The notes under the pieces were generated by a model, which worked only from the letters and a program-made list of their open reading frames with translations, had not been told where the DNA came from and ran no database searches. Shown here one piece after another: positions 51,679 through 60,423 of a stretch of 64,000 bases of DNA. The position numbers and the translations under genes were made by a program. Source of the DNA: Flavilitoribacter nigricans DSM 23189 = NBRC 102662 (GTDB lineage: Bacteria; Bacteroidota; Bacteroidia; Chitinophagales; Saprospiraceae); assembly GCF_002646595.1 (NCBI RefSeq), contig NZ_PDUD01000011.1, forward strand, positions 62,001 to 126,000, given 5' to 3'. Each line of letters starts with the position of its first letter. Within the stretch, counting starts at the first letter, position 1.

Positions 51679-52776
51679 ATGATTGGATGGAGATATTCCG
51701 AGTTCGTCCCAGGTGACGAAACCGGATCAACTTTTGATAAATTACTTAAGATATTTCAGGAATTACTGGTCTACACCTCCGGTGATGTAAGCGAGGCATT
51801 GTCCTGGCTGACCCAACTGGATAAGGAATACGACCTGACGAACGATGAGTATGGGATGGCCGATTTTATCCAGGACCTCATCGATAAGGGGTATATCCAG
51901 CAGAAGGATTCGCGCGACCCGAATTTCGTGCCGTCGGCCAAGATGGAGATCGCGCTGCGCAAAAAAGCACTGGAGGATATCTTCGGTGACATCAAGAAGA
52001 CCAAACGCGGCAATCACAATACACGCCACGGCGGCAAGGGGGATGAATTCACTTCGGACCTCCGTCCCTATGAATTTGGGGATCCGCTCGATAATCTGGC
52101 CATCTCCGAGACGCTGCGCAACGCGCAGATCAACCACGGGATCGACAATTTCCAACTGAGCCAGGACGATCTGGAGGTTTACGAGACCTACTATCAGAGT
52201 CAGACGAGCACCGTGCTGATGATCGATATTTCTCACTCCATGATCCTCTACGGGGAAGACCGGATCACACCGGCCAAAAAAGTGGCGATGGCCCTTTCGG
52301 AATTTATTACCACCCGCTATCCCAAGGACACCCTGGATATTCTCGTATTCGGTAACGACGCCTGGACGATCGATATCAAGGACCTTCCCTATCTGCAGGT
52401 CGGTCCCTACCACACCAACACGGTAGCCGGACTGGAACTGGCGATGGACCTGCTGCGCCGTCGGAAAAATCCGAACAAGCAGATCTTTATGATCACGGAC
52501 GGGAAACCAACCTGTATCAAAAAAGGCAAGCGCTATTACAAGAACAGCTTTGGACTGGACCGCAAGATCCTGAACCGGACGCTGGCCCTGGCCGGTAGTT
52601 GCCGCAAGTTGCAGATCCCCATTACCACCTTTATGATCGCCCGCGATCCCTATCTGGTACAATTCGTGGATCAGTTCACCCGGGTGAACAACGGTAAAGC
52701 CTTCTACAGTAGCCTGCAGGGCCTCGGGGAGTTTATTTTCCGGGATTATAAAAATAATAAGAAGCGGGGACGCTAA
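51679..52776 (+). CDS. VWA domain-containing protein
   Basis: 365 residues. The N-terminal 170 residues are helical and conserved in this group (LLKIFQELLVYTSGDVSEAL). The C-terminal von Willebrand A domain (about 172-355) has the MIDAS metal site D-x-S-x-S in MIDISHSMI, a Thr in HTNTVAGLELAMDLL and the Asp of MITDGKPT. No signal peptide is present, so it is cytoplasmic. Such proteins usually work with a MoxR-type AAA ATPase or a magnesium-chelatase-like protein, none of which is nearby. The function is open. Confidence 0.9.
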   Translation: MIGWRYSEFVPGDETGSTFDKLLKIFQELLVYTSGDVSEALSWLTQLDKEYDLTNDEYGMADFIQDLIDKGYIQQKDSRDPNFVPSAKMEIALRKKALEDIFGDIKKTKRGNHNTRHGGKGDEFTSDLRPYEFGDPLDNLAISETLRNAQINHGIDNFQLSQDDLEVYETYYQSQTSTVLMIDISHSMILYGEDRITPAKKVAMALSEFITTRYPKDTLDILVFGNDAWTIDIKDLPYLQVGPYHTNTVAGLELAMDLLRRRKNPNKQIFMITDGKPTCIKKGKRYYKNSFGLDRKILNRTLALAGSCRKLQIPITTFMIARDPYLVQFVDQFTRVNNGKAFYSSLQGLGEFIFRDYKNNKKRGR

Positions 52777-52854
52777 TCCACCGTCTTCCTGCCGCTGAAC
52801 TACAATACAAAGCCCGGTATCAGCGTTTATAGCCCAGGAAAACAGTGTGATAAA

Positions 52855-53796
52855 ATGAATTTAAAAAAGCTCCTTTTATATAGCTTCCTGCTGCTCGCCG
52901 CCCTGCCGGTATGTGCTCAGGAAGAAGCCGCTCTTCAGCCCCTCACGGAGAAGAGCGAGATGCAGTTGTTCGAAGACACTTTGGCCGTTTTGGGCTATGC
53001 TGTGGTCAATGATTCTTTGCCGGACAACCGTTTTCTGGCCTGCCGCGAGATGATCGTACGGCTCAAACAGGCGCTCAAAACGCCCGGCTCTTTTGATTAT
53101 CCTTTCGAACGGCTGAAAAGCATTTCCATTCAATATCCGCAGGACAGCTCCTTCCGGATCTTTAGCTGGCAATTGTACGTCGACAAGGAAGAGTACCGCT
53201 ATTTCGGTGCCATCCAGCTCAATACGCCGGAATTGAACCTGATCCCCCTGCAGGATCGTTCTTTCCAGATATCGGAAGATCCGGAAAAAGCGGTGCTGAA
53301 ACCCGAAGAATGGTACGGGGCCGTCTACTACAACGTCAAACAGGTCGATACCCCGCAGGGCCCTTACTATCTGTTATTTGGGTTCGACGGCTATTCGTTT
53401 TACTACAAAAGGAAAGTGATCGATGTGCTGCGCATCCAGAACGGCCAGGCGACCTTCGGCGCTCCCGTTTTTTACCATCCCGCTACGCAGGATTCCCCCG
53501 AATTTGCCAAGGCCCGCATCGTTCGCGAATACTCCGCCGCGGCCACCGTTAAGGTGAATTACGATCCGACTTATGAGATCATTATGTTCGACCATCTGGT
53601 GCCCGGTGGCGGCCAGTACGGAGAGGGGATCACATATTATCCCGACGGTTCCTACGAAGGTTACAATCTGCAGAACGGACGCTGGCTCTACATCGAAAAA
53701 GTGTTTGACCAGATGTCGGCCGAAGCGCCGCGGGATTATCCGATCCTCGACCAGCGGGAAAAGAATATTTTCGGGAAGAAGGGAAAGAACCGCTAG
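52855..53796 (+). CDS. Exported protein of unknown function
   Basis: 313 residues. The signal peptide MNLKKLLLYSFLLLAALPVCA ends before Gln-Glu. The body is mixed helix and beta (AVLGYAVVNDSLPDN, FRIFSWQLYVDKEEYRYFGAIQ, YYNVKQVDTPQGPYYLLFGF), and the late segment YEIIMFDHLVPGGGQYGEG resembles exported proteins conserved in Saprospiria-like genomes. I cannot name a family. It starts 78 bp after the VWA gene in the same direction and may be co-transcribed. Confidence 0.75.
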   Translation: MNLKKLLLYSFLLLAALPVCAQEEAALQPLTEKSEMQLFEDTLAVLGYAVVNDSLPDNRFLACREMIVRLKQALKTPGSFDYPFERLKSISIQYPQDSSFRIFSWQLYVDKEEYRYFGAIQLNTPELNLIPLQDRSFQISEDPEKAVLKPEEWYGAVYYNVKQVDTPQGPYYLLFGFDGYSFYYKRKVIDVLRIQNGQATFGAPVFYHPATQDSPEFAKARIVREYSAAATVKVNYDPTYEIIMFDHLVPGGGQYGEGITYYPDGSYEGYNLQNGRWLYIEKVFDQMSAEAPRDYPILDQREKNIFGKKGKNR

Positions 53797-53927
53797 GAAA
53801 AACCTTTCCGGTAACGATATCGCCTATCCGGGTGGGAAGAAGACCGGCCCGGAACCCCCCATTTATTTAAATTTGCTAATTTCGCCCTCGAATTGAACTG
53901 TTCTTCAGGAACGCCATTTAAACTGAC

Positions 53928-55511
53928 ATGGCTAAGAGAAAAAAGAAGGCGAAAGCGGGCGATGGTACGCGTCCCGGCGGGCAGCAGGCCGGTACCGAAT
54001 CAGCAATCAAAAAAGACATTACCCAACTGGACAGCTCGAGTTTTCGGGTGTTCAGTGGATTAGTCGTTCTGTTCTTCCTGGCCGGCTTGCTGGCCATGAA
54101 CGACACGACGAGCATCTGGCACGGTGCGGAAGCCTGGACGCTCTGGCAGTCCGTATCGGATCAGCCGAATAGCTGGCTGACGGCTTTCCTGCACGCGGCT
54201 TACGACGACGGACCCATCTCCGTATTTTATCTCCGTTTTTTCGGCATCTTCTTTTTCCTGCTTACCCTTGCGGGTACCTTCTTTATTGGTAAAAAACTTT
54301 TTGGAAAGAACACGATCTGGCTGGCCCTGCTGCTGGTGGGTGCTTCTCTGCTGGTGCCGAATATAGCCAAGCGGGCCACGGCGGATATTTACCTGTTCAG
54401 TGCCCAGGTACTGTTTGGTATGAGTACGCTGATCTATCTGAAAACTCCTTCCGATCCCTGGAAATTCCTGTGGTGGGCGGCACTCTGGGTATCCTTCATA
54501 ATAGAACCGCTGGGCAGTTTGCTTTTTGCCATTCCTTTTCTCCTGGTGCTGATGCGCAGCCATTCGCAGGGTAAGATATTGCTCAACTGGCAGGTATGGC
54601 TGCCCGCTCTGGCTGGAGTATTGGTACTCACGGCGCTGCAACCGAGCCCCTGGTTCGATCCCGCCCTGTCGTTCGGCTGGTTGCGGTCCGGTTATCTGAA
54701 ATACCTGAGCTGGCAGTTGATCGCTGTTTTACCTTTCATCGGATTCGCAATTGGAGGCATCCGGGATCTGTTCTATAAAGTAAAGCGGGGAGAGGAGTTT
54801 TCGCTGTTGCTCACCGCCTGGATCCTTTCGGCGCTCCTGTCCCAGTCACTGACCCTGAGTTGGGTGCTGGCGCTTCTGGCCGCCAAACAGATGCAACTGT
54901 TCTTCAATCCCAAATATCCCTTTGCGGCCTGGGTACGCGGCCCGGCCATTCTCCAACTGGTATTTGCTTTTTTCGTGATAGCGATGGGTATGATCTACGG
55001 CTTTTGGTCGTTCCGGGGCATCGGGTTCCGGTCCCTGCTGGCCGCCAGTGGTCTCTACTGGGGCATGTGCTTTTTGGGCGTGATCGGTCTGTACGGTTTT
55101 AATCACCGCTTGTTGATCGGCGGCCCGATCCTGGCCGGTGTACTGCTCACCATGCTGTCCTGGTTTCAGATCGGACCGATCCTGGAAAGTCAGCGGCACT
55201 GGTCGCCGGAAATAGTCAATATGGCGGAAAGCCGGCAGAGCGAAGACCAACCGGAAAGTTTGCAGTTGTATTACCGGCCCGGATTGGATCCCTTCCCGGG
55301 GATGGCGGTATACGGACAGGATCAGATGAGAAAGGTAGAGTTGCTGTCGACGGAAGCGGCCCTGCAATCCGCAATAAGCAGCCCGGCGGGAATTTTAGTA
55401 CTGGAGCAAACTACCGCCGGGCAAATGAACATCCCCGCCAGCGCGGATACCTTATCCGGCTGGAATGATCAGTTGGAAGCAGTGCGTTATCAGCTTATTG
55501 TTCCTCAATAG
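53928..55511 (+). CDS. Polytopic membrane protein, GT-C glycosyltransferase-like
   Basis: 527 residues. A Lys-rich cytoplasmic N-terminus (MAKRKKKAKAGDG) precedes about ten membrane helices. The first outer loop (NDTTSIWHGAEAWTLWQSV, then HAAYDDGPISVFYLRFFG) has the arrangement of GT-C enzymes, though the usual acidic pair is replaced by HGAEAW, so activity is uncertain. A soluble C-terminal domain of about 110 residues (SQRHWSPEIVNMAESRQ) follows. The role may lie in surface polysaccharide or glycoprotein assembly. It is convergent with the 44-residue gene. Confidence 0.8.
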   Translation: MAKRKKKAKAGDGTRPGGQQAGTESAIKKDITQLDSSSFRVFSGLVVLFFLAGLLAMNDTTSIWHGAEAWTLWQSVSDQPNSWLTAFLHAAYDDGPISVFYLRFFGIFFFLLTLAGTFFIGKKLFGKNTIWLALLLVGASLLVPNIAKRATADIYLFSAQVLFGMSTLIYLKTPSDPWKFLWWAALWVSFIIEPLGSLLFAIPFLLVLMRSHSQGKILLNWQVWLPALAGVLVLTALQPSPWFDPALSFGWLRSGYLKYLSWQLIAVLPFIGFAIGGIRDLFYKVKRGEEFSLLLTAWILSALLSQSLTLSWVLALLAAKQMQLFFNPKYPFAAWVRGPAILQLVFAFFVIAMGMIYGFWSFRGIGFRSLLAASGLYWGMCFLGVIGLYGFNHRLLIGGPILAGVLLTMLSWFQIGPILESQRHWSPEIVNMAESRQSEDQPESLQLYYRPGLDPFPGMAVYGQDQMRKVELLSTEAALQSAISSPAGILVLEQTTAGQMNIPASADTLSGWNDQLEAVRYQLIVPQ

Positions 55512-55534
55512 TTTGTAGGCTTGTGCCGTATGCA

Positions 55535-55669
55535 CTATGCATTTTGGTAGATAATATAGAGTAGCACCAATAAGACCGCGGTGGAAATAGCCACTACGGT
55601 GAAGAACTTTTTATTATCCCGCTTATCGAGTTGTTCTCTGCGCCGTCTTTTTTTAGACTTCCTTGCCAT
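55535..55669 (-). CDS. Small single-helix membrane protein (44 aa)
   Basis: An ATG at 55667-55669 opens a frame to TAG at 55535-55537. The protein has a strongly basic N-terminus MARKSKKRRRREQLDKRDNK and one hydrophobic helix KFFTVVAISTAVLLVLLYII, ending YQNA. The positive-inside rule predicts a cytoplasmic N-terminus. It is convergent with the membrane protein gene at 53928-55511. I do not recognise the family. The clean structure and matching codon use suggest a real gene. Confidence 0.68.
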   Translation of the reverse strand: MARKSKKRRRREQLDKRDNKKFFTVVAISTAVLLVLLYIIYQNA

Positions 55670-55876
55670 GTTTTTATTATTTAGAATTTAATACGGGGAA
55701 AGTACGATATTTCAAAATAAAAACATTGTAGCCCGCCGGAAAATTAGCGCAAAACTTCCTATAACGCTGGCTTTGAAGCAGTTCGTTTTTTGAGGAAGAG
55801 AGTTTTTTCGCGAATCCTGACCGGCAGATGATCCTCCGGTTTCCGGTGCACGGCCGGCAACTTCCGGATGCCGCTT

Positions 55877-56851
55877 CTAGCGATTGCCTTCCACCACCAC
55901 ATTCACCGGCTCTCCGGCCAGAAACGAGCGAATATTATTGGCCGATTCGTTCATCAGCCGTTGCCGTGCTTCGCGGCTGGCCCAGGCATTGTGGGGCGTG
56001 ATCACGCAGTTTTTAACGCCGAATAAAAGATGGTCGGCCGGTGGTGGCTCCTGGGATAATACGTCCAACCCGGCTCCGGCGATGACCCGGTCTTCCAGAG
56101 CGGCTTTCAGATCGGGTTCGTTGATCAGACCGCCGCGACCGGTATTGATCAGGTAGGCGGTAGCTTTCATTTGTTGCAGGCGTTCCCGGTTGATCAGGCC
56201 GGCATTGTCTTCCGTCAGGGGGGCGTGCAAGGTCAAGAAATCACTCTCCTCAAAGAGTTCATCCAGATCGACGAAGCGCACCCAGGGCCGGGCATCCCGT
56301 TTGGGATGTTTGTGCTTGGAAATGACCTTCATCCCAAACGCATGACCGAGCTTACCCACATGCTGGCCGATCTGACCGAAACCGTAAATACCCAGCGTTT
56401 TGCCGGCCAGTTCGGTGATGGGGGAGAGGGTATAGGCGAAGTCCTCCTTAGCGGACCAGCCACCGGCGAGTACGTCTTCGTGGTGGGCCGCTACCTGATT
56501 GAGAAAGTGCAGCATCAGGGCAAAAACGTGTTGGGCAACTGCCGTCGTACCGTAACCGCTAACGTTGCAAACGGTGATCCCCAGTTCTTTGGCGGCTTCG
56601 GTGTCGATATTATTGTAACCCGTGGCGGTCACACTGATGCAGCGCAGCTCGGGTAAACCGGACAAGGTTTCGCGGGACAATTTCTGCTTATTGGCGAGCA
56701 GGATCTGTGCGTTTTTGGCACGGGGGATCACTTCTTCGGGTTTTGACCGGTCATAGACCGTGAGCCGTCCCAGGGCTTCCAGCTTTTCCCAGCTCAGGTC
56801 TCCGGGATTAAGGGTGTAACCATCTAAAACAACTATATTGGGCTTTTCCAT
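55877..56851 (-). CDS. D-2-hydroxyacid dehydrogenase (glycerate/hydroxypyruvate type)
   Basis: 324 residues. The NAD-binding motif is GIYGFGQIGQHVGKLG (about 153-168). The catalytic triad is the Arg in NTGRGGLINEPDL, the Glu in LDVLSQEPPP and the His in ITPHNAWASREARQR. The C-terminal return segment SFLAGEPVNVVVEG matches glycerate dehydrogenase and hydroxypyruvate reductase. It reduces a 2-oxoacid such as hydroxypyruvate or glyoxylate. The gene is divergent from the sulfite-oxidase-type operon, and the precise substrate is not certain. Confidence 0.93.
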   Translation of the reverse strand: MEKPNIVVLDGYTLNPGDLSWEKLEALGRLTVYDRSKPEEVIPRAKNAQILLANKQKLSRETLSGLPELRCISVTATGYNNIDTEAAKELGITVCNVSGYGTTAVAQHVFALMLHFLNQVAAHHEDVLAGGWSAKEDFAYTLSPITELAGKTLGIYGFGQIGQHVGKLGHAFGMKVISKHKHPKRDARPWVRFVDLDELFEESDFLTLHAPLTEDNAGLINRERLQQMKATAYLINTGRGGLINEPDLKAALEDRVIAGAGLDVLSQEPPPADHLLFGVKNCVITPHNAWASREARQRLMNESANNIRSFLAGEPVNVVVEGNR

Positions 56852-56909
56852 TTTTTAGCTTTGGTGTTGGCAAGGCTGGAAATATAGAGACTTGATTTAA
56901 AATAAAAAA

Positions 56910-57143
56910 ATGCAAAACCTGCTTAACGATTGGAAAATTATCCTGCTCGCTTGCTTAACTTTGGGATTGGCCCCCTTTACTCCCGAACCCCACCTATGGG
57001 GCAAACTGCGGTGGTTGTGGGGCGGAGCAGTAGGGATGCAGCCCATGGATTGGTTCGATCTGTTGCTGCACGGACTCCCCTGGCTGCTGCTGATCCGGTT
57101 GTTGATCGTAAAAATTGTGAATAAAAAACCAGCTAAACGATAA
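56910..57143 (+). CDS. Small membrane protein preceding the molybdoenzyme
   Basis: 77 residues with helices at about 10-24 (IILLACLTLGLAPF) and 46-70 (WFDLLLHGLPWLLLIRLLIVK), separated by a Trp/Gly-rich loop HLWGKLRWLWGGAVGMQPMD. It ends 5 bp before the sulfite-oxidase-like gene, so the two are co-transcribed. It may serve as a membrane anchor or quinone-facing subunit for that enzyme, but I recognise no family. Confidence 0.78.
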   Translation: MQNLLNDWKIILLACLTLGLAPFTPEPHLWGKLRWLWGGAVGMQPMDWFDLLLHGLPWLLLIRLLIVKIVNKKPAKR

Positions 57144-57148
57144 GCAAG

Positions 57149-58474
57149 ATGGCAAAAAAGTACATTGGATTACACGAGTTATACGCCAAAGATCCCGAAC
57201 TGGCCGACCGCTTACTGTGGGGCCGCCAATCCCATTCCAATTCCCGGCGTGGCTTCCTGCAAAGATCGGCACTTTTGGCCATGGGGGCTGTTTTAGGGGG
57301 CAATATGGTCTACGGTCGCAATTTCCCGGCCGGTATGATCCCCGCCGGTCTGGCCAATAGCTCCGAGGCATTTGCCCTGCCGGGCAAACATCCGGATCTG
57401 GTGGTGTTGAACGATCGCCCGGTCAATGCCGAGACGCCGGCCCATCTGCTGGACGATAAGGTGACGCCCGCTGATCTCCTGTTCGTACGCAATAACGGTT
57501 TGCCGCCCCAGGTGGAAGGCATTGATCCTAATACCTGGACCCTGACTATCGAAGGCGAATCCGCCCGTACATCCAAATCTTATACCCTGGCCGATCTGAA
57601 GTCCCGTTTCCGGGAATACACCTACCATCTTACCCTGGAATGCGGCGGCAACGGTCGCAGCGAATTCAACCCACCGGCCAAAGGCAACCAGTGGACGGTC
57701 GGTGCGGTAGGCTGTGCCGCCTGGACGGGCGTACGCCTCCGCGATGTGCTCGAAGATGTAGGCGTGGGGTCCGATGCGGTGTACATCGGTTATTACGGCA
57801 AAGACAGCCACCTCAGCGGTGATCCGGAAAAGGACCCGATCTCTCGTGGCGTGCCGATCTCCAAGGCCATGCAGAATGAATCTCTGATCGCCTGGGCGAT
57901 CAACGGGGAAGCTATACCGGTACTTAATGGTTATCCCTTGCGACTGGTATTCGGAGGCTGGCCGGCTTCTACTTCCGGAAAATGGCTCAGCCGGATCGTC
58001 ATCCGCAATAAGGTACACGATGGTGAAAAAATGACCGGGCAATCCTACCGCGTTCCCTGCAAACCGGTTGCCCCGGGTGTCTCGGTTGCCGACGAGGATA
58101 TGTGCATTATCGAGAACATGCCGGTTAAATCCCTGATCACCTTCCCCCAGAGCGGGGCCACCATCCGTAAGGGACAGGCACTGCCCCTTCGCGGACACGC
58201 CTGGGCGGGTGAATTATCGATACAGAAAGTGGAATATTCCATTGATTTCGGCTCTACCTGGCGCACCTGCAAACTGGAAGGCCCCGTTAATAAAATGGCC
58301 TGGCAACACTGGAGCGCTACGGTGAGTGATTTTCCGGAAACGGGCTATTACGAGGTCTGGGCTCGCGCTACGGACAGTAACGGGATCGCCCAGCCGATGG
58401 TGCTGCCCGGCTGGAATCCGCGCGGTTATCTAAACAATGCCTGCCACCGGATCGCTGTGAAAGTGGTGAAATGA
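57149..58474 (+). CDS. Sulfite oxidase family molybdopterin oxidoreductase (exported)
   Basis: 441 residues. A twin-arginine signal SRRGFLQRSALLAMGAVLGG (about 31-50) sends the folded, cofactor-loaded enzyme to the periplasm. The molybdopterin domain holds the Mo ligand C165 in TLECGGNGR and continues SEFNPPAKG, VGCAAWTGVRLRDVL and YGKDSHLSG. The C-terminal Mo-co dimerisation domain (about 325-441) includes QKVEYSIDFGSTW and YYEVWARATDSNG. There is no heme domain, so a separate electron acceptor is needed. It oxidises sulfite or a related sulfur or organic compound. It is paired with the small membrane protein gene upstream. Confidence 0.92.
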   Translation: MAKKYIGLHELYAKDPELADRLLWGRQSHSNSRRGFLQRSALLAMGAVLGGNMVYGRNFPAGMIPAGLANSSEAFALPGKHPDLVVLNDRPVNAETPAHLLDDKVTPADLLFVRNNGLPPQVEGIDPNTWTLTIEGESARTSKSYTLADLKSRFREYTYHLTLECGGNGRSEFNPPAKGNQWTVGAVGCAAWTGVRLRDVLEDVGVGSDAVYIGYYGKDSHLSGDPEKDPISRGVPISKAMQNESLIAWAINGEAIPVLNGYPLRLVFGGWPASTSGKWLSRIVIRNKVHDGEKMTGQSYRVPCKPVAPGVSVADEDMCIIENMPVKSLITFPQSGATIRKGQALPLRGHAWAGELSIQKVEYSIDFGSTWRTCKLEGPVNKMAWQHWSATVSDFPETGYYEVWARATDSNGIAQPMVLPGWNPRGYLNNACHRIAVKVVK

Positions 58475-58484
58475 TTCCTGATCA

Positions 58485-58521
58485 TTGGGAAGGAACCGGT
58501 CCCAGGATCCTTCCCAATTTT
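58485..58521 (+). terminator. Terminator after the sulfite-oxidase-like gene
   Basis: TTGGGAAGGA (58485-58494) pairs perfectly with TCCTTCCCAA (58508-58517), followed by TTTT. The neighbouring gene converges here, so it may act in both directions. Confidence 0.75.
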
Positions 58522-58533
58522 CAAACCTCCTTC

Positions 58534-60306
58534 CTAAAAATCCATCCGCATCCGATCCAGATTAATCCGGATACCGCCACCCAGGTATTGGGTACGGAGA
58601 TCCAGCGGATCCTGTTCGCTATTCTTATTGCGGTAGAAATAATTCAGGTCCAGATAGATATTGTGGGCCAGACGGTAACTGATATCCAGGCCAAATATTA
58701 GCGTTTGGGTGCTGATCCCCTGGCCGATCTCATTGCCGTATTCCGCAGTAGTCCGGGTGTTACTGGGCAGCAACAGATTACTGCCAAAATTAGAGTTCTC
58801 ATCGTCCTCGCCGTAATTGGCGCTGATCAGCCGGGCTTCCCATTCAAAACGTTTCAGGAACTGATGCCGGAGCAGCAGTACCCATTCGCGGAAATTGGCG
58901 CCGAGCGGATGGGCGAGCTGCTGATTGTAATGTACGTAGTTGGCTAAAGCTTCGTTGTGCGTGTAGGTGAACGGCAAAACGCTGTTGTATTCGATCTGGG
59001 CATCCAGATGGTCGATCCCCAGAGCATTGATGTATTTCAGACCGAGTTGCGTGCCGACCTTATTTCCCCACCAACCCTGATTGTCGAGGACGAGTTCTTC
59101 GAATTTAAATTCATCAAATACCAGTTGGCCGTAGAGTTGGAAGCGTTTCCAGAGATTCAGTTTGGAGGTCAGGCCGATCATTACGTTGTCCGGACTGCCC
59201 AGTCCCTGTTCGAGCGTGCGGTAGAACATAACGGGGAGCAGGTAATGAAATTCAAAGCGATTCTCCCGGCTAAAAGTGACGGCTTCGAACAGACCGACAT
59301 TGAAATTGCGGGTAATATTGTAACTCAGAAAGTGTGCCGCCATGTATTTCTTGGGTAACAGCCGGTCGCCCGCCACCGTTCGGGGCGTACCCTGGGTCAG
59401 CTCGGTAAACAGGTTCTGGTAGTGAAAGCGGCCCACCTGCCAGTTCAGTTTCAGGTACAGATAGTTATTGGCAAAATCAGAAAGCAGGAGCGAACGGTAG
59501 CCATCTCCGATGAAGTTGCGTCCGTAGCCGAATTGCAGTCCGACGTGGGGCGTAAAATTGAACCCGACGTAGCCCTGGCCGTTCAGGAAATCATATCCGC
59601 GGTCGATATCGAATACGACGGATCGATAGCTTTTCAGGAAACCCTGTCCGGGCAGCGCCCGGTATTTGTCGACATAATTATTGACGTAATTGGGGAATCG
59701 CGCCTGGGTTTCCAGGATGTCGAAACTGAAATAGATGCGGTCATCCACACCACCGCGCACGGCTACTCCCCGGCGGTTCAAAAAGATCGGCTGGGGATCA
59801 TTCTGGGCATTGGCCAGACTGAAGTGGAACAGGGGATTGACCCGGAGATGAAAGTACTTTTCGTTGACCTCAAAGAGATTCGCCGGGCTGCGATAAAAAT
59901 ACTTGAGGATGGGTTTTCTGCTGAGGGTATAGTGGCTGTCTTCGTAGCTGGCCTCCACCTGAGTGAGTCCCTCCTGGTTGCTGATGGGTTCCCGTTGTCC
60001 GCCGATGCGGGTGGGGAAGGGAGCGGCGGCCAGCCATTCGTTATTATCCCGGAAAATATAGAACAGGTCGTAGCGATTGCTGAGTCCCAGCGCGATCTGG
60101 GCGGTATCCACGGCATTGGCGTAAGCGGTTACCTGACGCCGGGTGTAGGGCTTGAGAGTAGAGTGGAAGCTGGATTCTACCCCGGTGGTGATCTCCAGAC
60201 GGTCGAGGATGTGGTAAGCGCGGTTTCCCAGGGGGAGAATACTGCTCTGTCCTGTAATGGTAAAGCACAGCGAAAACGCCAATAAAGAAAGGATAATATG
60301 TTTCAT
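58534..60306 (-). CDS. Capsule assembly Wzi-like outer membrane beta-barrel
   Basis: 590 residues. The signal peptide MKHIILSLLAFSLCFTITG is followed by LPLGNRAYHILDRLEI, then alternating strands with aromatic girdles. Features matching Wzi-type barrels include GRNFIGDGYRSLLLSDFANNYLYLKL, YNITRNFNVGLFEAVTFSR, and the last strand GGGIRINLDRMRMDF ending in Phe. Wzi proteins of Gram-negative bacteria hold capsular polysaccharide at the surface. The family call rests on pattern and length. It is divergent from the DUF1549/DUF1553 gene and carries a typical Bacteroidota -7 box upstream. Confidence 0.82.
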   Translation of the reverse strand: MKHIILSLLAFSLCFTITGQSSILPLGNRAYHILDRLEITTGVESSFHSTLKPYTRRQVTAYANAVDTAQIALGLSNRYDLFYIFRDNNEWLAAAPFPTRIGGQREPISNQEGLTQVEASYEDSHYTLSRKPILKYFYRSPANLFEVNEKYFHLRVNPLFHFSLANAQNDPQPIFLNRRGVAVRGGVDDRIYFSFDILETQARFPNYVNNYVDKYRALPGQGFLKSYRSVVFDIDRGYDFLNGQGYVGFNFTPHVGLQFGYGRNFIGDGYRSLLLSDFANNYLYLKLNWQVGRFHYQNLFTELTQGTPRTVAGDRLLPKKYMAAHFLSYNITRNFNVGLFEAVTFSRENRFEFHYLLPVMFYRTLEQGLGSPDNVMIGLTSKLNLWKRFQLYGQLVFDEFKFEELVLDNQGWWGNKVGTQLGLKYINALGIDHLDAQIEYNSVLPFTYTHNEALANYVHYNQQLAHPLGANFREWVLLLRHQFLKRFEWEARLISANYGEDDENSNFGSNLLLPSNTRTTAEYGNEIGQGISTQTLIFGLDISYRLAHNIYLDLNYFYRNKNSEQDPLDLRTQYLGGGIRINLDRMRMDF

Positions 60307-60320
60307 AAGGATTGTTTGGG

Positions 60321-60328
60321 CAAAGGTA
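60321..60328 (-). promoter_or_regulatory. -7 element of the Wzi-like gene
   Basis: The minus strand reads TACCTTTG followed by CCC, the most typical Bacteroidota -7 box. It predicts a start about 10 bases before the ATG at 60306. No clear TTTG lies at -33. Confidence 0.5.
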
Positions 60329-60423
60329 CAAATTAGGTTTGAACCAGTTTTTGGAAAACATTATCTTACAGAGCAGCTTTTTGTCCTTCGGAATTCCAAA
60401 AGGCCACTACCAAATAACTTACC

